From Cryobacterium sp. Y29 (GTDB taxonomy: Bacteria; Actinomycetota; Actinomycetes; Actinomycetales; Microbacteriaceae): DNA of 64,000 bases. The notes under the pieces are model-generated. The model had not been told where the DNA came from. It made no database searches and saw only the letters and a program-made list of their open reading frames with translations. Where the stretch lies: NCBI RefSeq assembly GCF_002929825.1, contig NZ_PJJN01000032.1, positions 62,001 through 126,000 of the forward strand. The letters are read 5' to 3'. Below, piece by piece: positions 43,322-52,056 of this stretch; position 1 is the stretch's first letter; the number at the start of each line of letters is the position of its first letter. The position numbers and the translations under genes were made by a program.

Positions 43322-46207
43322 TCACCCGGTGAGCTCGCCGAGCACCTCGTCGAGAGCGTGCAGAAAATGGTCGGCGCTGGCGACAGTGAGGCAGAGCGGC
43401 GGCTTGATCTTGAGTACGTTTTTGAAGTCGCCGGTGGGCTGCACGATGATGCCGCGCAGAAGCAGTTCGTCACAGAGTCGGGCAGCCGCCGCGGTTGCCG
43501 GAGTGAACTTCGCCCGGTCGCTGACCAGTTCGACGCCGAGATAGAGCCCCAAACCGTAGACCGCACCGATCAGGTCGAACCGTTCGCCGAGCCGTTCAAG
43601 CCCCTGCTTGAGGTGCCGCCCGACGGCGTCGGCATTGCCTTGCAGGCCCTCGTCACGCATGATGTCGAGCACCGTCAGGCCGATGCGGCAGCTAAGCGGA
43701 CTGCCACCGGCCGAGGAGAAGAACGGTCCATCGTCGGCAAATCGTTCGGCCACGTCGCGGCGAGTGATCACCGCGCCAAGCGGATGCCCGTTGCCCATCG
43801 CCTTGGCGATCGTGATGATGTCGGGAACCACGTTCTGCTGCTCTGCACCCCAGAAGTGCCGGCCGAGGCGCCCGTAGCTCACCTGCACCTCGTCAGCGAT
43901 GCAGAGCCCACCGCGGGCGCGCACCCTGTCGTAGGCGCCGGTCAGGTAACCGTCGGGCAGCAGCACGCCGCCGGCATTGCCGAACACCGGTTCGGCGATG
44001 AAAGCGGCGACCGTGCGCCCGTCGTCCTCGAGAGCGTGCAGGTCGCCATCGAAATCATTGAGGTATTGCGGCGCAGAATCCATGCCCCGGTATTTGCCGC
44101 GCACGGCGTTCGGAGCCTCGACCAGGTGCACCCAGTCCGGCCGGGTATCAAGCGCTCGTGGGTTGTCGGCGACCGAGGAGGAGACGGCATCCGCTGCCAT
44201 CGACCAGCCGTGATAGGCCTCCCGCACGGACAGGATGGTGTCATGGCCGGTGTAGCTGAACGCAAGGCGCACGGCGAGGTCGACGGCTTCGGTGCCGCTA
44301 TTGACCAGAAAGACCGTGTCGAGCGGGTCGGGCGCGAGTTCGGCGAGGCGTTCGGTGAACCGCACGAGCTCTTCGTAGTGAAAACGGGAATTGGTGTTCA
44401 GCAGCGACCATTGGCTGCGGGCGGCCTCGGCAATGCGCGGATGTCCGTGTCCGACGGTGGTGACGTTGTTGACCATATCGACGTAGCTCTGCCCGTAGGT
44501 ATCGATCAAGTGGTGTTTCCAGCCGCGTTCGATCTGCGGCGGGGACTCGTAGTAGTGCTCCTGCACGCGGGCGAACGACGCATCACGACGCTGCAGCAGG
44601 GCGGCCGGATCGACGAGAGGGCGGGCAGTGTCGAGCCCGATCAGGGCGGAGGGGTCGGGGCAGACCCGCTGCCACAGCATCGCACCAGAGGGCGCCACGA
44701 AAAACGGGGGGCGGATGCCGCGCAGTCGGCTGGTCTGTACGGTCAGACGTGCAGTCGCCGTGCCGAGAGCGGTACCGGCCCGCAGGAACTGGCCGTCGGC
44801 GGCAGCCAGGTGAACCCCGGTCAGCCACAGGTCGAAGTGGTCCCCCTCGAGCCGCACCGTGTCGGCATTGATCCCCATCACGGTACCGTCCATCGGCGCC
44901 GTGATCACGGTCCCGGTGGGCAGGTACAGCTCCACGCCGAGGGCCAGGGTGAGCGATTCCTCGGCCGTATCGATTTCGGTCTGCGACAGGCGGTACTCGC
45001 CGTAGCGGGTGACGGCGTGGCCGAGGCGGGCGGCGACATCCGCTGCCACCCGTTCGTCAATGCCGAGCTTCTGCCAGCTGCCGGCGTCGAACGCGGCGCT
45101 CGTGACCGACAGGTCAAGAAGGGCTGCTGGGTCGAGCGGGCCGGCCAGAGGGTGCTCGGTGGAGACGATGGGCGTCTTCTCACCGGTCGCGGCGAAGCGG
45201 ATCAGTGCTTCGAGTTCGGCACTGTCCTGGTCTGCCGCCGTGTCGAAGGCGAGCCACTCGCGGGCACGGTTGCCGTCGGCGTAGTCGTTATCACCGTCGA
45301 GGTGCACTTGCTGTTCCCCGCTCACGACGAGCACCGCCGTACGCAGCACGATCAGCGGCCAGAGGGCGGTGAGTTCGGCGTCGGTGAGCGGCACCTGCGC
45401 GGCGAAGGCCTCGATCGTGTCGAGGACGGCGAGCGGATTCCGGGGGCTGCGGTAGAGCACGCAGGCGCAGGTCGCAGCGAGCTCGGCGATGAGCCAGCCC
45501 TGGGCCACATCGCCGAAGTCGATCACTCCGGTGATCGTCTCGGTCGAGTCAGCACGACTCACCACGTTGTCGTCGGTCAAGTCACCGTGGATCGTCTGCA
45601 CCCGCAGGTCGGACGCGACGCGGTCGAGTCGCTGCCGGGCGGCGTCGGTGACGATCCGCAGCCGCTCCCGGCGCGCCTCGTCGTCGAGGTACAGCAGTAG
45701 GGCGTCGATGACTTCGCCGCCTCGTCGCAGGTCCCACTGCAGAAAACGATCAGTTCCCGGGTGCTCGAAATCGACGAGGCCAAGAACAATGCGCCCGGCC
45801 ACATTTCCGAGCGCGCGAATCTGTTCGACCGACAGGCGCGCGGCGTCGGTCAGCGGATCCCCCTCAACGTATGTCAGCAGGCGCAGGTCGAGGTTCTGCC
45901 CGTCGATCGTGACGTGCTGTATCTGCGCACCGTCGATCCCGGCGATCGCCGCCGGCAGGTCGAGGCCCCGGTTGCGCAGGTGCGCCAGCGCAGCGTTCTG
46001 GGCCTCCAACTCCACAGCGGCGATGGCCGGGTTGGAGACCTTCAGCACGAGCGAGCCGGCAGCCGTTTCAAATCGAAAGTTACGGTCCTGGTTACTGCCG
46101 AGCTCGATGCCGGTGCCGGTGACGCCGAACCGGTCTCTGGCGAACTCGGACGCCTGCTCCCGGGTCAGCTGCGGGCGCGGCAGGTGAAATGGGCTCTGCT
46201 CGGTCAT
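43322..46207 (-). CDS. APH-like kinase / M23-like / class III aminotransferase (phospholyase) fusion
   Basis: 961-aa fusion. About 1-340 is an aminoglycoside-phosphotransferase-like kinase (IHGDLTDDN and VIDFGD as catalytic and metal-binding motifs). About 425-510 resembles a lysostaphin/M23 barrel (VITAPMDGTVMGINADT), with zinc ligands apparently degraded. About 540-961 is a class III PLP enzyme (IITIAKAMGNGHPLG, PLP lysine about 802) close to human AGXT2L1/AGXT2L2, phospholyases for phosphoethanolamine and phosphohydroxylysine. The kinase would phosphorylate and the lyase eliminate phosphate from one amino alcohol. ATG 46207 has GGAGG upstream; the 62-residue upstream extension is not used. 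Confidence 0.9.
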   Translation of the reverse strand: MTEQSPFHLPRPQLTREQASEFARDRFGVTGTGIELGSNQDRNFRFETAAGSLVLKVSNPAIAAVELEAQNAALAHLRNRGLDLPAAIAGIDGAQIQHVTIDGQNLDLRLLTYVEGDPLTDAARLSVEQIRALGNVAGRIVLGLVDFEHPGTDRFLQWDLRRGGEVIDALLLYLDDEARRERLRIVTDAARQRLDRVASDLRVQTIHGDLTDDNVVSRADSTETITGVIDFGDVAQGWLIAELAATCACVLYRSPRNPLAVLDTIEAFAAQVPLTDAELTALWPLIVLRTAVLVVSGEQQVHLDGDNDYADGNRAREWLAFDTAADQDSAELEALIRFAATGEKTPIVSTEHPLAGPLDPAALLDLSVTSAAFDAGSWQKLGIDERVAADVAARLGHAVTRYGEYRLSQTEIDTAEESLTLALGVELYLPTGTVITAPMDGTVMGINADTVRLEGDHFDLWLTGVHLAAADGQFLRAGTALGTATARLTVQTSRLRGIRPPFFVAPSGAMLWQRVCPDPSALIGLDTARPLVDPAALLQRRDASFARVQEHYYESPPQIERGWKHHLIDTYGQSYVDMVNNVTTVGHGHPRIAEAARSQWSLLNTNSRFHYEELVRFTERLAELAPDPLDTVFLVNSGTEAVDLAVRLAFSYTGHDTILSVREAYHGWSMAADAVSSSVADNPRALDTRPDWVHLVEAPNAVRGKYRGMDSAPQYLNDFDGDLHALEDDGRTVAAFIAEPVFGNAGGVLLPDGYLTGAYDRVRARGGLCIADEVQVSYGRLGRHFWGAEQQNVVPDIITIAKAMGNGHPLGAVITRRDVAERFADDGPFFSSAGGSPLSCRIGLTVLDIMRDEGLQGNADAVGRHLKQGLERLGERFDLIGAVYGLGLYLGVELVSDRAKFTPATAAAARLCDELLLRGIIVQPTGDFKNVLKIKPPLCLTVASADHFLHALDEVLGELTG

Positions 46208-46253
46208 GGTCCTCCAATCACTCGGGTAGCAGCGGTGGCGCGAGCAGATCGGT

Positions 46254-47375
46254 TCAGCGCTTGCGAACGCGACGCTTCGACGGGCTCCCCGCGGCAGTCG
46301 GACGCGGCGCATCCGCTGTGTTCCAGGCTTTGGCGATGGCCCAGGCGACGGCCGCGATCGGTACCGAGAGTACGGCACCGACGATACCGCCAAGGATGGT
46401 TCCGGCGGTCAGCCCGACCAGGATGACGAGCGGATGCAGCTTCAGCGACTGCGCCATGACGACGGGCTGCAGAAAGTTGCCCTCGAGTTGGTTGACCGCG
46501 ATCACGATGATGATGACGATGAGGGCGACGCCCGGCCCACTCGCGACGAGGGCGACCAAGGCTGCGAGCACGCCGGCCGCGGTCGCGCCGATTAGCGGAA
46601 TAAACGCACCGAGGAAAACGATGACCGAGAGTGGAAGGGCGAGCGGCACCTGCAAGATTGCGAGGCCGATGCCGATCGCGGTGGCGTCGACGGCTGCGAC
46701 GATCGCCGTGCCGCGCACGTAACCGCCGAGTACCCGCAGTGAGGTGTGGCCGATGCGGCGTCCGCGGGCGAGGCGCTCGCCCTTGAACGGCGTCAGGAAG
46801 AAGTTCCAGATCTGGCCGCCGTCTTTGAGAAAGAAGAACAATATGACTATGAGCAGCACGGTTCCGGTGATCAGTTCGAAGACAGCGGATGCCCCGGCAA
46901 GTGCCCCGGTTCCGAACTGGCTGCTGGTGAGAAAATCGACGATTGCCGTGCGGGCGTCGTCGATCTGCTTTTCGTCGACCTGGATCGGCCCGTCGATGAG
47001 GAACTGCTGAAGGCGGTCGATACCCTCGGACGCCGAGGAGAACAGCTCGTTCCACTGGTCGCGCACCGCGAGGACGATGAGCGTGATGATGCCACCGAAC
47101 ACGACGATGCCGCCGAGCAGGGTGATCCAGGTGGCCAGGATGGCGGCGACGCCCCGCTTCCGTAGGCCGTTGATCACCGGGCTCAACGCTGAGGCGAGGA
47201 TGATCGCTATCAGCACCGGGATGACGACGAGCTTGAGTTGCACCAAGCCGAAGATGATCACGGAGGCCAGCAGGATGACGAGCAGAATCTGGCCGCTGCG
47301 CAATCCGAGCCAGCCGAGCCGATCGGTCAGCGGGGTGCGAGGAACCAGGGGGGTGAGGTCGTCGTGTGCGCGCAT
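46254..47375 (-). CDS. AI-2E family transporter
   Basis: 373-aa membrane protein of the AI-2 exporter / YdiK-PerM superfamily. Conserved regions: VVIPVLIAIILASALSPVIN, FFLKDGGQIWNFFL, HTSLRVLGGYVRGTAIVA and LGAFIPLIGATAAGVLAALVAL, with NQLEGNFLQPVVMAQSLKLHP near the C-terminus. Basic C-terminus (SPSKRRVRKR). Some members export autoinducer-2, others Na+ in exchange for H+; function here is open. It ends 46 bp before the kinase-phospholyase gene, same strand. Confidence 0.9.
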   Translation of the reverse strand: MRAHDDLTPLVPRTPLTDRLGWLGLRSGQILLVILLASVIIFGLVQLKLVVIPVLIAIILASALSPVINGLRKRGVAAILATWITLLGGIVVFGGIITLIVLAVRDQWNELFSSASEGIDRLQQFLIDGPIQVDEKQIDDARTAIVDFLTSSQFGTGALAGASAVFELITGTVLLIVILFFFLKDGGQIWNFFLTPFKGERLARGRRIGHTSLRVLGGYVRGTAIVAAVDATAIGIGLAILQVPLALPLSVIVFLGAFIPLIGATAAGVLAALVALVASGPGVALIVIIIVIAVNQLEGNFLQPVVMAQSLKLHPLVILVGLTAGTILGGIVGAVLSVPIAAVAWAIAKAWNTADAPRPTAAGSPSKRRVRKR

Positions 47376-47545
47376 GCACCCAGCCTAGACATCCGCCGTG
47401 CAGAAACCCCGATCAACCGGTCTCTCTGGCTGATTCACGTGAAAACGGCCGCGACCGTGCCGAGGATCGACTCATCGCCCGGGTAGATTCCATTCTCGCG
47501 AAAACGCGTAGTTGCAATGTCGGCGGCCGGTGCCAGACTCTGCTC

Positions 47546-48700
47546 ATGGACAATTCCGCGCTCCACACAGTGTGCACGATCGTTCCGCCCTATCTGTTGG
47601 TCAGGCTGGCGAAACTTGACGAACCCCGATTCGCGCAGGCCGCAGCGGCCGCACGGGCGTCATTGCTGCGGGACTCGCAGATTCGGCAATTGCGCGACGG
47701 GGTGCATCCGTTTGCTTATTCCGGAGCTCGCACCCTGCCGGCGCGTACCCCGGGCGAGTCAGACCGCACCATTTCGGATGCCGGCGGCCAGGAACGACTG
47801 CCCGGTCGGCACGTGCGCGCCGAGGGGCAGCCTGCCGGCGACGACCCGGCCGTAAATGAGGCCTATGACAGTCTCGGCGCCACGCAGATGCTGTACTGGA
47901 CGCAGTTCGGGCGGGACAGCATCGACGGTAACGGACTTCCCATGGACGCGACCGTGCACTACGGCAAGCAATACGACAACGCCTTCTGGGACGGTGAACG
48001 CATGGTGTTCGGCGACGGTGACGGGCAGATCTTCAATCGCTTCACTATTTCGCCCAGTGTGATCGGTCACGAGCTCACGCACGGGGTCACCCAATTTACG
48101 GCCAATCTTGAGTACCGTGGCCAGCCGGGGGCCCTCAACGAGTCCATCTCCGACGTGTTCGGCGCCCTGGTCGAGCAGCATGCCACAAATCAATCAACGG
48201 CAGACGCCAGTTGGCTGATTGGCGAAGGCCTGTTCACGGACCAGGTCGAGGGCGTTGCCCTGCGCTCGATGAAAGCGCCCGGCACCGCGTACAACGATGA
48301 TGTGCTGGGTAAAGATCCGCAGCCCGGCGACATGACCGGGTATATCGAAACCGACGATGACAACGGCGGAGTGCATCTCAATTCCGGTATTCCCAACCGC
48401 GCGTTCTACCTGGTTGCCGACACTCTCGGCGGCAACGCCTGGGAGACCCCGGGCCGCATTTGGTACGACACGCTGACCGGTACCGGGCTGAACCGTCAGA
48501 GCGACTTTGCTGCTTTCGCTGCGGCGACGGCCGACACCGCCGCGCGACTGTACGGCAGTGGTGGTGCCGCCCACAACGCGGTACTGCAGGCCTGGGCGAC
48601 GGTGGGCGTTGTGGCGGCGATTTCCGCTCCTCTTCCCCCGGCCCGTCCGACACCACCCCCATCATCGAACGCGCCCACTGCACCGCTGCCACCGGAGTAG
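47546..48700 (+). CDS. Protealysin-like M4 metallopeptidase
   Basis: 384-aa thermolysin-family zinc protease. The zinc motif HELTH is at residues 175-179, and GALNESISDVFG supplies the third ligand region (about 30 residues on). The short N-terminal propeptide has the PPY motif (VPPYLL, 14-18) of protealysin-like precursors, and there is no signal peptide, so export (if any) is unconventional or the enzyme is intracellular. A Pro-rich tail follows the C-terminal domain. The next gene encodes the matching inhibitor. ATG 47546 is chosen from homology; earlier open frame is spurious. Confidence 0.92.
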   Translation: MDNSALHTVCTIVPPYLLVRLAKLDEPRFAQAAAAARASLLRDSQIRQLRDGVHPFAYSGARTLPARTPGESDRTISDAGGQERLPGRHVRAEGQPAGDDPAVNEAYDSLGATQMLYWTQFGRDSIDGNGLPMDATVHYGKQYDNAFWDGERMVFGDGDGQIFNRFTISPSVIGHELTHGVTQFTANLEYRGQPGALNESISDVFGALVEQHATNQSTADASWLIGEGLFTDQVEGVALRSMKAPGTAYNDDVLGKDPQPGDMTGYIETDDDNGGVHLNSGIPNRAFYLVADTLGGNAWETPGRIWYDTLTGTGLNRQSDFAAFAAATADTAARLYGSGGAAHNAVLQAWATVGVVAAISAPLPPARPTPPPSSNAPTAPLPPE

Positions 48701-48709
48701 CATCACGAT

Positions 48710-48976
48710 ATGAAAGTCATCGTCTCCCGCAGTGGCGGGATGGCGGGAATCCGCCTGACCTGGGAAGTTCGGGTCGAAGAACAGCCCGACCCGAGCACGT
48801 GGACAGAGTTCTTGAATTCTCTGCCCTGGGATGACGTCACCGACAGCGAGGCCACCCCCGACCGATTCGCCTACCGCATTCGGTGCGCTCCGCACGAAGT
48901 AGTGCTTGCCGAACCCCAGGTGAACGGGCCGTGGCGTGATCTGGTCAACCGGGTCAGGGCCGCCAACGGCATGTAA
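48710..48976 (+). CDS. Emfourin-like protealysin inhibitor
   Basis: 88-aa small protein 9 bp after the M4 protease gene. It resembles emfourin, an inhibitor encoded beside protealysin-like proteases: the N-terminal VIVSRSGGMAGIRLTW matches the family's signature (SRSGG-x-AGI). No signal peptide, so it would act inside the cell, keeping the protease inactive. Start ATG 48710. The pair behaves as an enzyme/inhibitor operon. Confidence 0.82.
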   Translation: MKVIVSRSGGMAGIRLTWEVRVEEQPDPSTWTEFLNSLPWDDVTDSEATPDRFAYRIRCAPHEVVLAEPQVNGPWRDLVNRVRAANGM

Positions 48977-48992
48977 CGACCCTGACCCGGTT
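48947..48992. terminator. Inverted repeat at the emfourin gene end
   Basis: AACCGGGTCAGGG (48947-48959) and CCCTGACCCGGTT (48980-48992) form a perfect 13-bp stem over a 20-base loop, spanning the stop codon and lying before the convergent BCCT gene. No U tract. Probably a shared terminator for both. Confidence 0.6.
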
Positions 48993-48998
48993 CAGGCG

Positions 48999-50750
48999 TT
49001 ACGCCTTCGGACGACGACCCCAGCGCGGGCGGCGCGTCGGATCATCGGTCAGTGCCGCCTCGATGTGTCCGTCGACCTGATCACCGAAGTGGTCGTCGAA
49101 GTTCTCTTCGAGGTGCGCGGTGACGGACTTGCCGATGCGGCGGGCCATCTCCTCACGACGCTGGCGGCGTTCGGCAGCCACCAAGACCTCGTGTTCGATG
49201 CGGAACGCCTTGTAGATGGCAATACACATGCCGATCATCACGATGCTCACCGGGATGGCGGTCAAGATCGCGCCGGTCTGCAGGGCCGCTAATCCGCCAG
49301 CTAGCAGCAGCGCGATGGCTACGAGCCCGCCGAGGGCGGCCCACATGATGCGGCTCCACTTGGGCGGATTGGTGTCACCGCCGGAAGCGAGCATGTCAAT
49401 TACGAGCGAACCCGAATCGGCTGAGGTGATGAAGAAGATCGCAATGATGATGACCGCGAGCACCGAGAGGATCACGCCGAACGGAAGGGTGCCGAGAAAG
49501 TTGAACAGCACATTCTCGGGGATGATGCCGACGTTCGGGTCGAAGAGCCCGCCGCCGTCACCCTCCCAGGCCTGACGGATAGCGCTGCCGCCCATGACAG
49601 CGAACCAGACGAACGTGACCAGGGTCGGAACGAGCAACACGCCGGCAATGAACTGTCGAACCGTGCGTCCGCGTGAAATGCGCGCGATGAACACGCCGAC
49701 GAACGGGGCCCACGAGATCCACCAGCCCCAGTAGAAGACCGTCCAGGAACCCTGAAAGTCCAGGCCGGCCTGGCCAGTGAACGCTCCGGTGTCAAAGGTG
49801 AGTCCGACCACGTTTCCGAAGTAGCCGCCGACCGACTGTACGAGCATACGCAGCAGATACATCGTGGGGCCGAGAAGTAGCACGGCCACGAGCAGGAGGC
49901 CGGCCATGCCGAGGTTGATGTTGGAGAGCCATTTGATGCCCTTGCCGACGCCGCTGACGACCGAAACCGTCGCGATGATGGTGATAACGATGATCAAAAT
50001 GATGAGCAGGGTATTGGTGACCTCGCCGACTACTCCGAGGTAGCTCAGTCCGGCGGCGATCTGCTTGACACCGAGTCCGAGGGAGGTCGCGACACCGAAT
50101 AGGGTACCGACGATGGCGATCACGTCGATCGCGTCACCGAGGCGCCCCTTGACCCGGCGAGTGCCGAGGAGCGGCTCGAGGGCCCAGCGAATGGAGACCG
50201 GCCGACCCTTCCGGTGGATCGAGTAGGCGAGGGCCAGGCCGACAACGGCGTAGATGGCCCAGGCGTGGAACCCCCAGTGCAGGAAGGTCTGCGTCATCGC
50301 TGCGGCGGCGAGATCCGCAGAATCACCGGTCACGCCCGGCTTTGGGGTCGTGAAGAAGGTGAGGGGTTCAGAGGCCCCCCAGAAGACCAGGCCGATGCCC
50401 ATGCCGGCAGCGAAGAGCATCGAGAACCAGCTCATCAGACCAAATTCGGGTTCGTCGTCGTCTTTACCCAGCTTGATGTCGCCGAAACGACTCAGCCCCA
50501 TCCAAATGGCGAACACGACGAAAGCCGCGACGATAACCACGTAGTACGGGCCAAGGCCGGCTACCACCCAGCCCTGCAACAGGGCGAGAACGCTGCCCGT
50601 GCGCACGGGAAATGCGATGGCGACGATGACGACGGCCAGAATGATGCCGAGTGCCGGGTAAAACACTCGAGGCGCCGCAACGACAAAAAGACGGGTTTTG
50701 GAAGGACTTCTGTGTGGCGTTTTCGCCGGTACTTCGGGTAGTGCACTCAC
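48999..50750 (-). CDS. BCCT-family betaine/choline/carnitine transporter
   Basis: 583-aa, about twelve-spanning transporter. The family signature is MGIGLVFWGASEPLTFF, with WAIYAVVGLALAYSIHRKG and the substrate-box GWWISWAPFVGVFIARISRGRT in outline. A hydrophilic C-terminal tail (about 525-583) rich in Arg/Glu/Asp may sense osmotic stress in relatives. It starts with GTG 50750 after AAAGGG. Likely imports a quaternary ammonium compatible solute by Na+ or H+ symport. Confidence 0.94.
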   Translation of the reverse strand: MSALPEVPAKTPHRSPSKTRLFVVAAPRVFYPALGIILAVVIVAIAFPVRTGSVLALLQGWVVAGLGPYYVVIVAAFVVFAIWMGLSRFGDIKLGKDDDEPEFGLMSWFSMLFAAGMGIGLVFWGASEPLTFFTTPKPGVTGDSADLAAAAMTQTFLHWGFHAWAIYAVVGLALAYSIHRKGRPVSIRWALEPLLGTRRVKGRLGDAIDVIAIVGTLFGVATSLGLGVKQIAAGLSYLGVVGEVTNTLLIILIIVITIIATVSVVSGVGKGIKWLSNINLGMAGLLLVAVLLLGPTMYLLRMLVQSVGGYFGNVVGLTFDTGAFTGQAGLDFQGSWTVFYWGWWISWAPFVGVFIARISRGRTVRQFIAGVLLVPTLVTFVWFAVMGGSAIRQAWEGDGGGLFDPNVGIIPENVLFNFLGTLPFGVILSVLAVIIIAIFFITSADSGSLVIDMLASGGDTNPPKWSRIMWAALGGLVAIALLLAGGLAALQTGAILTAIPVSIVMIGMCIAIYKAFRIEHEVLVAAERRQRREEMARRIGKSVTAHLEENFDDHFGDQVDGHIEAALTDDPTRRPRWGRRPKA

Positions 50751-50971
50751 TGTGGAACCCTTTCAGGAATAGATTGCGACGCGCGATAAAATCCCTCAGG
50801 ATGAGACCGCTTGTGCACCGCCAGGTGCCTGCCCCGCTGGGCAAAGTTCCAGCTTACAGGCATAGCACCCCAAGTAGGGGGATAAAGTTTTTTCGGCGTC
50901 AGTTTGCCTGTTGCGGTACAAAACACGCCGGCCCGGCTCGCCCTGTGGCTCGGGGCGTGTGACGATGGATC

Positions 50972-51415
50972 ATGACTTTCAACGACATGAACGCGGCCGC
51001 ATCGGCCGTGCAGAATCTCAGCGAAGAGGAATGCTGGAACGCCTTGCTCTCGGCCAGCCTCGGCCGCCTGGCCGTGGCCGTCGGTGGCCTCCCCGATATT
51101 TTTCCGGTCAATTTTGTCGCCGCCGACCGGCGTCTGCTGTTTCGTACTTCTCCGGGCACCAAACTGATCGAGCTCACGGTCAACAACCACGTCGCGTTCG
51201 AAACAGATGGCGTGGGCCGTGACGAAGCGTGGAGTGTCGTCGTGCATGGAACGGCCCGCGCGCTCGACACCCAGCGGGACATCGACGACGCCGCAGGGTT
51301 GCCGTTGCACCCGCTGATTCCCACGGTCAAGCCGGTTTTCGTTGAGATCGTGCCGGATTCGATCACCGGGCGGCGGTTTGTGCTTGGCCCGGAGCCGACT
51401 GCGGCCCTGACCTAA
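50972..51415 (+). CDS. Pyridoxamine 5'-phosphate oxidase-family flavin split-barrel protein
   Basis: 147-aa split-barrel protein of the PNPOx-like family. Sequence runs LSEEECWNALLSASLGRLAV ... PVNFVAADRRLLFRTSPGTK ... VAFETDGVGRDEAWSVVVHGTAR, the usual beta-barrel pattern of small FMN/F420-binding oxidoreductases. No PNPOx substrate motif is obvious, so the true cofactor is unknown. ATG 50972 or an internal ATG (MNAAAS, six codons in) may be used. It is convergent with the FKBP gene over a shared terminator. Confidence 0.82.
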   Translation: MTFNDMNAAASAVQNLSEEECWNALLSASLGRLAVAVGGLPDIFPVNFVAADRRLLFRTSPGTKLIELTVNNHVAFETDGVGRDEAWSVVVHGTARALDTQRDIDDAAGLPLHPLIPTVKPVFVEIVPDSITGRRFVLGPEPTAALT

Positions 51416-51445
51416 TCGTTGCTGTTCAGGCCAACGCGCAGACAA

Positions 51446-51478
51446 AACGGGATACAGCTTCAGCAGCCGTATCCCGTT
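51446..51478. terminator. Bidirectional terminator between flavin-protein and FKBP genes
   Basis: AACGGGATAC (51446-51455) and GTATCCCGTT (51469-51478) form a stem between two convergent genes, with A-rich sequence on the left and GTTTTT-like sequence further right. Confidence 0.75.
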
Positions 51479-51502
51479 CCGTGTGGTTTTTGGCGCCGCG
51501 GG

Positions 51503-51874
51503 TTAGCTCACGCCGAGCAGGTCGATCACGAAAATCAGGGTCTGGCCGGAGAGACGGTGGCCAGAGCCAGCCGGTCCGTAAGCGAGGTGCGGCGGCACAA
51601 CGAGCTTGCGGCGTCCGCCGACCTTCATGCCGGGGATGCCTTCCTGCCAGCCGGCGATGAGTGAGCGCAGCGGAAAGTTGATCGACTGGCCGCGGTTCCA
51701 GGACGAGTCGAACTCGTCGCCGGACGCGAACTCGACGCCCAGGTAGTGCACGTCGACGGTGGCTCCGGCCGTAGCTTCAGCGCCATCACCGACGACGACA
51801 TCGGTGATCTCGAGTTGTTCGGGCGCAGCGCCCTCGGGGAAATCAATTTCGGGCTTGGAATTCAAATCAGTCAT
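51503..51874 (-). CDS. FKBP-type peptidyl-prolyl cis-trans isomerase
   Basis: 123-aa folding helper. The FKBP domain is complete: VDVHYLGVEFASGDEFDSSW, INFPLRSLIAGWQEGIPGMKVGGRRKLVVPPHLAYG (in parts) and LIFVIDLLGVS, including the Trp and Tyr of the binding pocket. No signal peptide, so it is cytoplasmic. ATG 51874 is preceded by AGGGG; the open frame to 52333 is not used. Single gene. Confidence 0.95.
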   Translation of the reverse strand: MTDLNSKPEIDFPEGAAPEQLEITDVVVGDGAEATAGATVDVHYLGVEFASGDEFDSSWNRGQSINFPLRSLIAGWQEGIPGMKVGGRRKLVVPPHLAYGPAGSGHRLSGQTLIFVIDLLGVS

Positions 51875-52056
51875 ACCCCTATCCAAGCGGATTCCGCCCC
51901 GGATTGCATACCAGGGGCGCTGCGAAAATAATGCTTGCGTCTGGCGGGTTCCGGGTGCACTCTTGGTGTACACCAACTCGTCGCATCGGGAGAGTCGTCG
52001 GCACCGCCACACCACCGAAGCGGCGAGTTTCTGTTGTACCGCGTGACTCAACCTGA

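Noticed and set aside
43142-45700. 852-aa open frame on the plus strand over the fusion gene
   Set aside because: Antisense to a conserved multi-domain protein, no initiation signal, no motif.
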